64,000 bases of DNA, taken from contig CAVWOV010000044.1 in assembly GCA_963756715.1 (NCBI GenBank), positions 27,111-91,110 of the forward strand, written 5' to 3'. Shown here piece after piece: positions 25,885 through 34,001 of the stretch. The notes under the pieces were generated by a model that was given only the letters and a program-made list of their open reading frames with translations, was not told the DNA's origin and searched no databases. Position 1 is the stretch's first letter. Every line of letters starts with the position of its first letter. The stretch comes from VAZQ01 sp963756715. Lineage in GTDB: Bacteria; Pseudomonadota; Alphaproteobacteria; Rhizobiales; Xanthobacteraceae. A program made the translations under genes and the position numbers.

Positions 25885-28349
25885 AACGCACGCAGGCTTT
25901 GCTGGATCACGCAATCGTCGGCGGGACTTTGCCGGACAGCGAAGCGATGACGCTTGCCGATTGCGCCGCCCTCCAAGCGCTTATGGAGGCCGCCGCCGCG
26001 ATCCGCGACCGCGGCCATGGCGCACGTGTTTCCTATTCGCGCAAGGTCTTCATTCCGCTCACCAAACTCTGCCGCGACAGTTGCCATTACTGCACGTTCG
26101 CGCATCCGCCGCGCCGCAACGAGACCGCTTATCTCTCTGCCGAAGAAGTGCTGACGATTGCGCGCGACGGCGCCAAGGCAGGCTGCAAGGAAGCGCTGTT
26201 CACGCTCGGCGACAAGCCCGAATTGCGCTACCGCTCGGCGCGCACCGAGCTTGAGCGGCTCGGTCACGCCAGCACGATCGCCTATCTCGCCGCCATGGCC
26301 AGGCTCGTTTTCGACCAGACCGGGCTGCTGCCGCATCTCAATCCGGGCGTTATGGCGGCCGAGGAAATTGCGCTGTTGCGAGATGTGTCGGTATCGCAAG
26401 GCCTGATGCTGGAAACCACGGCCGAGCGGCTGTCGCGCCGCGGCGGGCCTCATTTCGGCTCGCCCGACAAGTTGCCAAACGTGCGCCTCGACACCATCCG
26501 GGCTGCCGGCGAGGCCGCGGTGCCGTTTACGTCAGGCATCCTGATCGGCATCGGCGAAACCCGGCGTGAACGCATCGAAGCGCTGCTGGCGCTGCGCAAT
26601 CTGCATGCGCGCCACGGTCATGTGCAGGAAATCATCGTTCAGAATTTCCGCGCCAAGGCCGGCACCCGCATGGCGCAGGCCGCGGAGCCGTCGCTCGACG
26701 AGCACCTGTGGACCATCGCGATGGCCCGCATCCTGTTCGGCTCGGCGATGAACATCCAGGCGCCGCCCAATCTCGCCGCCGGCGCCTTGCCGCGCCTGAT
26801 CGCGGCGGGCATCAACGACTGGGGCGGCGTGTCGCCGGTGACGCCCGATCACGTCAATCCCGAACGGCCATGGCCGGCGCTCGACCGGCTCGCGGCCGCG
26901 ACCGCGGATGCCGGCAAGGTGCTTGTCGAGCGGCTCGCGGTCTACTCGAATTTCGTCGTGCACAAAGAACGCTGGATCGCGCCTGCGTTGCGCGCCCAGT
27001 TGTTGCGCATGGCCGACGCGGAAGGTTTCGCTCGCACCAACTCCTGGACGCCGGGTGCCGACGTGACCCCCCCAAAGATGCCTGCGGTTGGTCCTCGTGC
27101 CGGACTGCTGATGCCGATCCTTGATCGCGCACTCGCTGGCGATGAATTGAGCGAAGCCGAACTGACGACGCTATTTGCCGCGCGCGGAAAAAGTTTTCAG
27201 GAAGTGTGCGCGGCGGCGGATGCTCTGCGAGCTGAAACCTCCGGCCACCCCGTGAGCTACGTGGTCACTCGCAACATCAACTACACTAATGTGTGCGCCT
27301 ATCGCTGCACGTTCTGCGCCTTCTCCAAGGGCAAGACGCACGAACATCTGCGCGGTCGCCCCTATGATCTGGCGCTGGACGAGATCGTCCGCCGCTGCCA
27401 GGAGGCTTGGCAGCGCGGCGCGACCGAAGTCTGCCTGCAAGGCGGCATCCATCCGCGCTATACCGGCGATACCTATCTGACAATCTGCCGCGCCATCAAA
27501 GCGGCGCTCCCAAACCTTCACGTCCACGCATTCTCGCCACTCGAAGTGTCTCAGGGCGCTGCAACGCTCGGCGTGCACGTGCCGGAGTTTCTGGCCCGGC
27601 TGAAAGACGCCGGGCTCGCCTCGCTGCCCGGGACGGCCGCCGAAATCCTCGATGACGAGGTCCGCGCGGTGATCTGCCCCGACAAGGTCACGACGGAGCA
27701 ATGGCTCGCGGTGATCGAAGCCGCGCACCGCCTCGGATTGCGCACAACCGCGACGATCATGTTCGGCCATGTGGACGCCCCGCACCACTGGGCACGCCAT
27801 CTGCTGCACATCCGACGGCTGCAGGATCGCACCGGTGGATTCACCGAATTCGTGCCGCTGCCGTTCGTGCCGATGGAAGCGCCCATGCAGTTGCGCGGGC
27901 AGAGCCGCTTCGGACCGACCTATCGCGAAGCCATCCTGATGCACGCCGTGGCACGGCTTGCGCTCCATCCGCTCATCCCCAACATCCAGACCTCATGGGT
28001 GAAGATGGGGCCGGCGGGTGCGGCCGCCTGTCTCAATGCCGGGGCGAACGATCTCGGCGGCACGCTCATGAACGAAAGCATTACGCGCGCGGCCGGCGCG
28101 ACGCACGGGCAGGAGATGCCCCCTGAAGCGATGGAACAGCTGATCCGCTCGATCCGCCGCGAGCCGTGGCAGCGCACGACGTTGTACGCTGAAGCGCCCG
28201 CCGACCGCATCGACGCGTCATTCGACGCACCGCCGCTCATGCAGCCGATCGAAACGCCTGCTACGAAGGGGACGCCGGTGCAAACACCGGAATCGACAGA
28301 CTTTCGTCCACGGCCTCGAATGCGATCCGCACAGCAAGACCAACTGTAA
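25881..28349 (+). CDS. cofGH: Fused 7,8-didemethyl-8-hydroxy-5-deazariboflavin (Fo) synthase, CofG-CofH / FbiC type
   Basis: 822 residues with two radical SAM domains. The N-terminal CofG-like half has CX3CX2C at Cys64, Cys68 and Cys71 (CRDSCHYCTFAHPP); the C-terminal CofH-like half has Cys472, Cys476 and Cys479 (CAYRCTFCAFSKG). Together the halves condense a tyrosine-derived radical with the ribityl uracil from riboflavin synthesis to give the Fo deazaflavin. The fused form resembles FbiC of actinobacteria. It is the last gene of the cof run. After the expected end (RSIRREPWQRTTLY) about 50 further residues continue and the last 89 bases overlap, antisense, the 3' end of the OB-fold gene. 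Confidence 0.92.
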   Translation: MKRTQALLDHAIVGGTLPDSEAMTLADCAALQALMEAAAAIRDRGHGARVSYSRKVFIPLTKLCRDSCHYCTFAHPPRRNETAYLSAEEVLTIARDGAKAGCKEALFTLGDKPELRYRSARTELERLGHASTIAYLAAMARLVFDQTGLLPHLNPGVMAAEEIALLRDVSVSQGLMLETTAERLSRRGGPHFGSPDKLPNVRLDTIRAAGEAAVPFTSGILIGIGETRRERIEALLALRNLHARHGHVQEIIVQNFRAKAGTRMAQAAEPSLDEHLWTIAMARILFGSAMNIQAPPNLAAGALPRLIAAGINDWGGVSPVTPDHVNPERPWPALDRLAAATADAGKVLVERLAVYSNFVVHKERWIAPALRAQLLRMADAEGFARTNSWTPGADVTPPKMPAVGPRAGLLMPILDRALAGDELSEAELTTLFAARGKSFQEVCAAADALRAETSGHPVSYVVTRNINYTNVCAYRCTFCAFSKGKTHEHLRGRPYDLALDEIVRRCQEAWQRGATEVCLQGGIHPRYTGDTYLTICRAIKAALPNLHVHAFSPLEVSQGAATLGVHVPEFLARLKDAGLASLPGTAAEILDDEVRAVICPDKVTTEQWLAVIEAAHRLGLRTTATIMFGHVDAPHHWARHLLHIRRLQDRTGGFTEFVPLPFVPMEAPMQLRGQSRFGPTYREAILMHAVARLALHPLIPNIQTSWVKMGPAGAAACLNAGANDLGGTLMNESITRAAGATHGQEMPPEAMEQLIRSIRREPWQRTTLYAEAPADRIDASFDAPPLMQPIETPATKGTPVQTPESTDFRPRPRMRSAQQDQL

Positions 28350-28704
28350 GCTTTGCGTTGTCGACGTCGACCACGTTGCTGAGCATGATCGGGCCCTCGT
28401 CGAGTTCGATCAGCGCGACGTTGTACGGCACCTTGCCTTCCCAGGCGGGGTGGTAGGCGCGGTGAAACACCACGAAGGAAAACACCTTGCCTTGTCCGCT
28501 CACGGCCTGCCATTCCGTCGCGCGTGACAGGCAATCCGGGCAGACGATCGCCGCCGGATAGCGCAGGCGCCCGCAATGTCCACAGCGCTGCATCAACAGT
28601 TCGCCGCGCCGGCAACCGTCCCAGAACGGACGATTTACGTCGTTGATCGTCGGGCGGATCGGCGTGGCTTTCGTCGGGGCTTTGGGCGTCTCGCTCATGA
28701 TCAA
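28261..28704 (-). CDS. DUF35 zinc-ribbon / OB-fold protein (acyl-CoA-binding partner of a thiolase-like protein)
   Basis: 147 residues. The zinc ribbon is CGHCGRLRYPAAIVCPDCL (about 41-59), and the OB-fold follows with GQGKVFSFVVFHRAYHPAW. DUF35 proteins form complexes with thiolase-like proteins in CoA-ester metabolism (ChsH2-Ltp2, BbsA-BbsB). It overlaps the upstream thiolase-like gene by four bases (ATGA), supporting a stable pair. The start could also be the ATG two codons in (28698). Confidence 0.87.
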   Translation of the reverse strand: MIMSETPKAPTKATPIRPTINDVNRPFWDGCRRGELLMQRCGHCGRLRYPAAIVCPDCLSRATEWQAVSGQGKVFSFVVFHRAYHPAWEGKVPYNVALIELDEGPIMLSNVVDVDNAKLTVGLAVRIAFEAVDESLSIPVFAPASPS

Positions 28705-29840
28705 TGTCCGAGAATGAGGCAGCTTGCAGTGTTGAGCGTCATCCCGCGTCCGGTGACGAGGCAGAGTTCGGCGTCCTTCACCTGCCGCTCGCCGCCTTCG
28801 CCGCGCAACTGCCGCACGCCCTCGACGATGTGCAGCCAGCCCTGCATGTACGATTCGGAGAGGTTGCCGCCCGCGGTATTGATCGGCAATTCGCCGCCGA
28901 AGGTGATCCGCCTGCCGCCCTCGACGAACGCGCCGGCCTCGCCCTGCTTGCAGAACCCGGCATGCTCCAGCCAGAACAGCACCGCGACGGTGAAATTATC
29001 GTAGAGTTGCGCCACGTCGATGTCGCCCGGCGCGACGCCGGCCATGCGATACGCATCCGCCACACAATCCTGCTGGTGCGGCAGGTACCACCATTCCCGC
29101 GCACGCAGATTTGCAGTGGTGTGCCCCTGCCCCATGCCCCAGATCGACACCGGCCGCTTGGCACAGTCGCGCGCCCGCTCGGGCGAGGTGACGATCACGC
29201 AGACCGCGCCATCGCTGATGAGACAGCAATCGAGCAGGCGCAGCGGATCGACGATCAGCCGCGAGTTCTGATGGTCGTCGATGGTGATCGGCTCGCGCAT
29301 GATCGCATTGGGGTTCATCGCGGCGTGCTTGCGGCACGTCACTGCGATCCAGCCAAGATGCTCAGAGCGCGAGCCGTAAAGCGCCATGTGACGGCGGAAA
29401 CCCATGGCACTGTTGGCGGCATTGCCGAACATGCCCCAGACGCCCCACGAGTCGTCGCCGCCAGCCGCCGCCGAAAAGCGCGAGCCGCCGGTGCGGGCGG
29501 TATCGGCGAAGATGCAGGCGACCGTCTTGGCCATGCCGGTCGCAATCGCCATCGCGGCGATCTGCACCAGCGCGCCGCCGGTCGCGCCGCCCATCGTCAG
29601 GCTGCCGGTGAAACGTGGGTTGATGCCGACGAGTTCGCCGACATTGAGATAATTCTTCGAACCCTCCGGCGACGTCGTCCCCGGCATCGTGAGCAGGCCG
29701 TCAATCTCGCCTTTGTCGATACCGCTGTCCTCCAGTGCCAGGCGCAGCGCCTCGGCCGCCAGCGACAGCGGCGTCTCGTCGGGCAATTTGCCCTGCCGCG
29801 TCGCTCCTACTCCCACAATCGCCGCGCGCCGCCACGCCAT
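28701..29840 (-). CDS. Thiolase-superfamily protein lacking the usual nucleophilic cysteine (SCP-x / lipid-transfer / aldolase type)
   Basis: 379 residues. It starts AAIVGVGATRQGKLPDETP, and the region where thiolases have the catalytic Cys reads LTMGGATGGALVQIA, with Gly/Ala instead. The second half has LYDNFTVAVLFWLEHAGFC and FGGELPINTAGGNLSESYMQ, usual for SCP-x-type thiolases. Without the N-terminal Cys a thiolytic cleavage is unlikely; related proteins paired with DUF35 act as retro-aldolases or condensing partners. Which applies here is an inference. Confidence 0.83.
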   Translation of the reverse strand: MAWRRAAIVGVGATRQGKLPDETPLSLAAEALRLALEDSGIDKGEIDGLLTMPGTTSPEGSKNYLNVGELVGINPRFTGSLTMGGATGGALVQIAAMAIATGMAKTVACIFADTARTGGSRFSAAAGGDDSWGVWGMFGNAANSAMGFRRHMALYGSRSEHLGWIAVTCRKHAAMNPNAIMREPITIDDHQNSRLIVDPLRLLDCCLISDGAVCVIVTSPERARDCAKRPVSIWGMGQGHTTANLRAREWWYLPHQQDCVADAYRMAGVAPGDIDVAQLYDNFTVAVLFWLEHAGFCKQGEAGAFVEGGRRITFGGELPINTAGGNLSESYMQGWLHIVEGVRQLRGEGGERQVKDAELCLVTGRGMTLNTASCLILGH

Positions 29841-29841
29841 G

Positions 29842-30595
29842 TCATTTCCCCTTGAATACCGGTGCGCGCTTTTCGCGGAAGGCCGCGCGGCCTTCGTTGC
29901 GGTCCTCGGTGTACGCGAGTTCGTTGAACAGCGTCCGCTCGAAATCCAGATTTTCGACGACGTGCATCCCCGCCGCCACGCGCATGGCGCGCTTCGCGGC
30001 GATTACTGCGAGCGGCGCGTTGCGCGCGATGCTTTCGGCGATGGCGCGCGCGGCGTCCAGAAGCTGCTCGGGCTCCCACAGCTCCGACACCAGGCCGGCT
30101 GCAAGCGCCCGCGCGGCATCGATCGGCTCACCCGTCAGGAGCATACGCGCGGCGAGCGTCGGCCCGACCACCGGCGAGATGCGCTGTGTGCCGCCGCTTC
30201 CGGGCATGCTGCCGATGCGCACCTCCGGCAGCGCAAAGCGCGCCACGGATCGACGCGATGCGGATGTCGCAAGCGAGCGCGATTTCGAGGCCACCGCCAT
30301 AGGCCAGTCCGTTGATCGCCGCGATGATCGGCTTGGAGAACTGATCGAGCGGCTCGACGATGCGCGGGCGGTTTGCCTCGGGCGGAATCATGATCGCCTG
30401 AAGATCGCCGCCCGACGAGAACGCCTTGCCAGCCCCCGTCAGGATCACCGCGCGCACCCCGGGGTCGGTGTCGAAGCCCGCAAACGCGGCGGTCAGTTCG
30501 GCGCGCACCTCGTCGTTTATGGCGTTGAGCTTGTCAGGCCGGTTGAGGGTGACCTGCGCGACGCCGGCGGCAATGTGAAGTTCGATCGTGTTCAA
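29842..30595 (-). pseudogene. Enoyl-CoA hydratase/isomerase, split by an apparent +1 frameshift
   Basis: Skipping one base gives 250 residues. The first frame starts at a TTG at 30595 that overlaps the preceding stop (TTGA) and contains VTLNRPDKLNAINDEVRAEL, the oxyanion-hole SGGDL and NGLAYGGGLEIALACDIRIA. The following frame continues ARFALPEVRIGSMPGSGGTQ to FREKRAPVFKGK at 29842. The switch is at about 30243. Crotonase enzymes hydrate or isomerise enoyl-CoA esters. Downstream, the thiolase-like gene starts one base after the stop. Confidence 0.85.
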
Positions 30596-31800
30596 TAGAA
30601 TACCTTCTCGTCGATCAGGCGTTGACATTCGGTCTCGTCGAGGCCGAGCAGCGTGGTTGCCACCTCGATGGTATGCTGGCCGAGCAGCGGCGGCGGGCCG
30701 ACCGGCGCGCGTTCCCCGCCAACGGTGAGGAAGGGCGGCTTGTTGACCAGCACCGATCCCATCTCCCGGTGCGGGACGTTGCTCCAATAGCCGCGCGCCG
30801 CAAGCTGGGCGTCTTGCGTCACATCGGCGCTCGTTGCCACCGCCGACGCCGCTACGCCGTGGGCCTGCAATAGTCCTACCAAGTCCGATACCGAATATCG
30901 GCTGGTTTCCTGCGCAAGCCTGCGCTCGATCTCGTCCTCGCGCTGCGTGCGGCCCGCAACGGTCGTCAAATCGGCATCGCGCATCCATTCGGGCGAACCG
31001 ATCGCATCCGCGAGCCGCTGCCACTGCGCATCGCCGGTGACCTCGATCGCGCACCATGCGTCCTCGTCGATACAGGGAAAGACACCGCGCGGCACCGCGC
31101 CGGGACGGCGATTGCCGTTGACCTGCGGCAGCGTGCCATTCGCCGACCATGCGAGAATGTGCGGACCGAGCATGTTCACGGTCAATTCGATCTGCGCGAG
31201 CTCGACATATTGGCCCTCGCCCGTACGCGCGCGATGAAACGCTGCTGCCAGGACAGCCACCAGCGCATGTCCCGGATTGGGCACATGATCTGGATAGTGA
31301 GTTCCGGTGCCGATCGGCGCGCGGCCGGGCTTGCCCGCCATGTTGACCAAACCGCACAGCGCCGCGATGGTCGAGCCGAAGCCGATATAGTTGCGATGCG
31401 GCCCACGCGATCCCTGCATCGGCATGGCGAGATAGATGATCGACGGATTGACAGCGGCAATCTGCTGATACCCAAGACCCCACTTGTCCATTACGCCCGG
31501 TCGAAAATTGTTGCTCACGATTGAACACTGCTGTGCCAGCCGAAGCGCGATGTCGCGCGCTTCCGGCTGCGTCATGTTGAGGGCGATGCTCTTCTTGCTG
31601 GTATTGCGCGAGGCGAAGTAACCCGAGCCTTCGAGCGGCGCCGCGCCCGGCTTGTGCGGCGGCGAGAGCCGCAGGTTGTCGGGATGGGCACGCAATTCGA
31701 CCTTGATCACCTCGGCGCCGAGATCGGCCAGAATGCGGGTGACGAAGGCGCCGGCGCCAACCCAGCAGAAGTCCAGAATGCGGAGGCCGTCGAGCCGCAT
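30592..31800 (-). CDS. CaiB/BaiF-family (class III) CoA transferase
   Basis: 402 residues from the ATG at 31800 (MRLDGLRILDFCWVGAGAFV). It has the family N-terminal strand/helix with RILADLGAEVIKVE, the DAWCAIEV segment and the late PFLTVGGERAPVGPPPLLGQ-type loop. Class III transferases move CoA between carboxylic acids through an aspartyl thioester; formyl-CoA:oxalate and carnitine enzymes are well known members. It is the second of two tandem CoA transferase genes here, separated from the first by seven bases, and its stop overlaps the hydratase start. Confidence 0.87.
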   Translation of the reverse strand: MRLDGLRILDFCWVGAGAFVTRILADLGAEVIKVELRAHPDNLRLSPPHKPGAAPLEGSGYFASRNTSKKSIALNMTQPEARDIALRLAQQCSIVSNNFRPGVMDKWGLGYQQIAAVNPSIIYLAMPMQGSRGPHRNYIGFGSTIAALCGLVNMAGKPGRAPIGTGTHYPDHVPNPGHALVAVLAAAFHRARTGEGQYVELAQIELTVNMLGPHILAWSANGTLPQVNGNRRPGAVPRGVFPCIDEDAWCAIEVTGDAQWQRLADAIGSPEWMRDADLTTVAGRTQREDEIERRLAQETSRYSVSDLVGLLQAHGVAASAVATSADVTQDAQLAARGYWSNVPHREMGSVLVNKPPFLTVGGERAPVGPPPLLGQHTIEVATTLLGLDETECQRLIDEKVFY

Positions 31801-31807
31801 GGTGCTC

Positions 31808-33052
31808 TCAAACCCGGCCCGCATCGGCAGCCTTGCCGAAACGGTCTTCGGCGCGGCGCGTCTCGGCACGCAATATCTCGTCGGTGTGCGCGCCAAATCG
31901 CGGTGCGGTGCCTTGGCGGCGGGCGGGCGTGCCCGCCAGACGATAGGGCGGGCCCGGGAAGGTCATGTCCTTGTTTAATGTTGGATCGAATTGCTGTTGG
32001 AAGTATCCGTTCGCCGCCAGTTGCGGGTCCGCAATCACGTCGGCCACGGTATTGACCGGAGCGATTGCGATCTGCCGGGCCTGCCCCTCGCGATAAAGCT
32101 CCAGCTTTGAGCGTGTTGCGCAGAACGCGCCGAAGATCTCCGCAAAGCGTGCAACACCTTCGGCAGACTGGCGGAACTTGAAATCCCGCCAGTGCGGCTC
32201 GAGCAGCACGGCACCATCCGGCGTGTTTGACTCGGCGACCCATTGCGTGAGCGCGACGAAGGCCCGTGCGGTCCCGAGGCGACCGGCGACGACGCTGACG
32301 TAGCCGTCCTTGCAGGGATACACGCCGGTGCCGGCTTCGCGCGCGCCTTCGCCATGCCGGCGCCGCACGCGACGATTGATCGCCCATTCGCCGACGGCGT
32401 CTTCGAGTGCGAAAGCGACGCACTCTTGCCCAGAGACATCGAGCCACTGGCCCGTTCCGGTTCGCGTCCGTTCGTACAGCGCGGCCAGCGCTGCAACCGC
32501 GCCATAGATGCCCGAGGCCAGCATCGCCTGCTCGCCCTGGATCGCGAGTGGTTCGGTGTCACGATAGCCGCCGAGCGACAGCAACCCGCCGGCGGCGAGC
32601 ACCGTCAAATCCGTTCCGGCGTGTCCGGCGCGTGGCCCAGCCAGGCCAAACGGCGAGATCGAGACTAGGATGAGGCCGGGATTGCGTACCCGGATAAGGT
32701 CCAACCCGATGCCCGTGTCGGCTAGGCCGGAGGGCTCCGGCGTTTCGATCACCACATCGCTTTCCGCCGCAAGCTCGACAAGGTGGGCGCGGCCCTCTTC
32801 GCTGGCGAGATCAAGCGCAATGCTGCGCTTGCCGGAGTCGAGAAACGCATGAGCGAAGCTGAACATCTCCCCGCCTGGCACACGCTGCAACGGCGCAAGC
32901 GTACGTACCGGCGAACCGCCCAGCGGCTCGACCCGCACCACATCGGCGCCGAGATCGGCTAGCAGCCGTCCCGCATAGGCCGAATAGTTCGTAGTCAGAT
33001 CCAGCACGCGGATGTCCGCGAGCGCCGCCGGAGCGACTTCCGGGACTGCCAT
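31808..33052 (-). CDS. CaiB/BaiF-family (class III) CoA transferase
   Basis: 414 residues. The ATG at 33052 overlaps the RpiR stop (ATGA). N-terminal LADIRVLDLTTNYSAYAGRLL with RLLADLGADVVRVEPLGG is diagnostic; SLGGYRDTEPLAIQGEQAML and YGAVAALAALYERTRTGTGQ complete the core. Two unequal class III genes in a row often encode the two subunits of a heteromeric transferase, as in some succinyl-CoA-dependent enzymes for aromatic or branched acids; this is an inference. Confidence 0.87.
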   Translation of the reverse strand: MAVPEVAPAALADIRVLDLTTNYSAYAGRLLADLGADVVRVEPLGGSPVRTLAPLQRVPGGEMFSFAHAFLDSGKRSIALDLASEEGRAHLVELAAESDVVIETPEPSGLADTGIGLDLIRVRNPGLILVSISPFGLAGPRAGHAGTDLTVLAAGGLLSLGGYRDTEPLAIQGEQAMLASGIYGAVAALAALYERTRTGTGQWLDVSGQECVAFALEDAVGEWAINRRVRRRHGEGAREAGTGVYPCKDGYVSVVAGRLGTARAFVALTQWVAESNTPDGAVLLEPHWRDFKFRQSAEGVARFAEIFGAFCATRSKLELYREGQARQIAIAPVNTVADVIADPQLAANGYFQQQFDPTLNKDMTFPGPPYRLAGTPARRQGTAPRFGAHTDEILRAETRRAEDRFGKAADAGRV

Positions 33053-33975
33053 CAATCGGCCCCATCCAGTTTCAACAGGAAGGCGTCCCACCGGTTCATC
33101 AGGTCGTCGTGCAGGCTGTAACGCTCCAGGGCGCTTGTCCCCTTGTCGGCCGCGACGCCATTGAGCAGCGCGTTGGCGACCGCCATCGGCGCGACCATCG
33201 AATTCTGCATGCCGCTGCCGGCCGAAGCGGCGACGACGACAATGTCGGCAATCTGGCCAACCGCAGAGATCGGCGTGTCGGTAACGGCAATAACCTTGGT
33301 CTGGTGCTCCTTGGCCCACACCACAACACGGTGTGTCGCCGCCGAATAACGCGGAAATGTAAATGCGACGACGCAGTCCTCCGATTTGATCTCCGCGATC
33401 CGGAAGGTCGCGAAAGCATCGTTTGCCGACAGCAGCGTGACGTCGCTGCGGAGCCGGTCAAGGATCACCGCAAAATATTGCGCGACCGGAAAGGTCGAAA
33501 ACCCGGCGACCACATAGACCCGGCGGGCACGTGCAAGAACGTTGATGGCGCGGCCGAACGTGTCGGGATTGACGTTCTCGATCGTGTAATGGAGGTTTTG
33601 CCAATCGTGGCTGAGCGAAGCGCCGAAGCTGGTGCCGCCGAGATGCGCTCCTCCTTTGTGCTCGCTGATCGGGTTGCCGGTACGCGCAAGCTGGCCGCGC
33701 ACCATTGCCCGCATCCGCTCCTGCAGGTCGGGAAAGCCGTTGAGGCCGAGCCGGTAGGTGAAGCGCACAATGGTCGATGGATTGACGTCAAGCTGTGCTG
33801 CCATCTGGTCAACGGTCGAAAACGCCACCGTCTGCGGATTCTCAACGATGAATTCGGCGATGCGTTTCTGCGACTGCGTGAGCCGGTCGTAACTGCGGCG
33901 CAACTCTTCGATCACGTCGCCCGAACTGACGGCCTGAATCTTTGCCTCGTTTGTCTCAGCTTTCCGCGTCGCCAT
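33052..33975 (-). CDS. MurR/RpiR-family transcriptional regulator with SIS domain
   Basis: 307 residues from the ATG at 33975. The N-terminal HTH_6 domain (SQKRIAEFIVENPQTVAFST to IVRFTYRLGLNGFPDL, about 30-85) binds DNA, and the C-terminal SIS domain (RRVYVVAGFSTFPVAQYFAV to VVWAKEHQTKVIAVTD) senses a phospho-sugar-like ligand in characterised members. It overlaps the CoA transferase and follows the TPP enzyme by 26 bases, so it is inside the operon it probably controls. No operator could be identified. Confidence 0.88.
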   Translation of the reverse strand: MATRKAETNEAKIQAVSSGDVIEELRRSYDRLTQSQKRIAEFIVENPQTVAFSTVDQMAAQLDVNPSTIVRFTYRLGLNGFPDLQERMRAMVRGQLARTGNPISEHKGGAHLGGTSFGASLSHDWQNLHYTIENVNPDTFGRAINVLARARRVYVVAGFSTFPVAQYFAVILDRLRSDVTLLSANDAFATFRIAEIKSEDCVVAFTFPRYSAATHRVVVWAKEHQTKVIAVTDTPISAVGQIADIVVVAASAGSGMQNSMVAPMAVANALLNGVAADKGTSALERYSLHDDLMNRWDAFLLKLDGAD

Positions 33976-34001
33976 GTCGTCGTCCCCGATGAGGCGGCCG
34001 T

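Noticed and set aside
28704..29855. 383-residue plus-strand frame over the thiolase-like gene
   Set aside because: Shadow of the minus-strand gene, which has matching overlaps with both neighbours.
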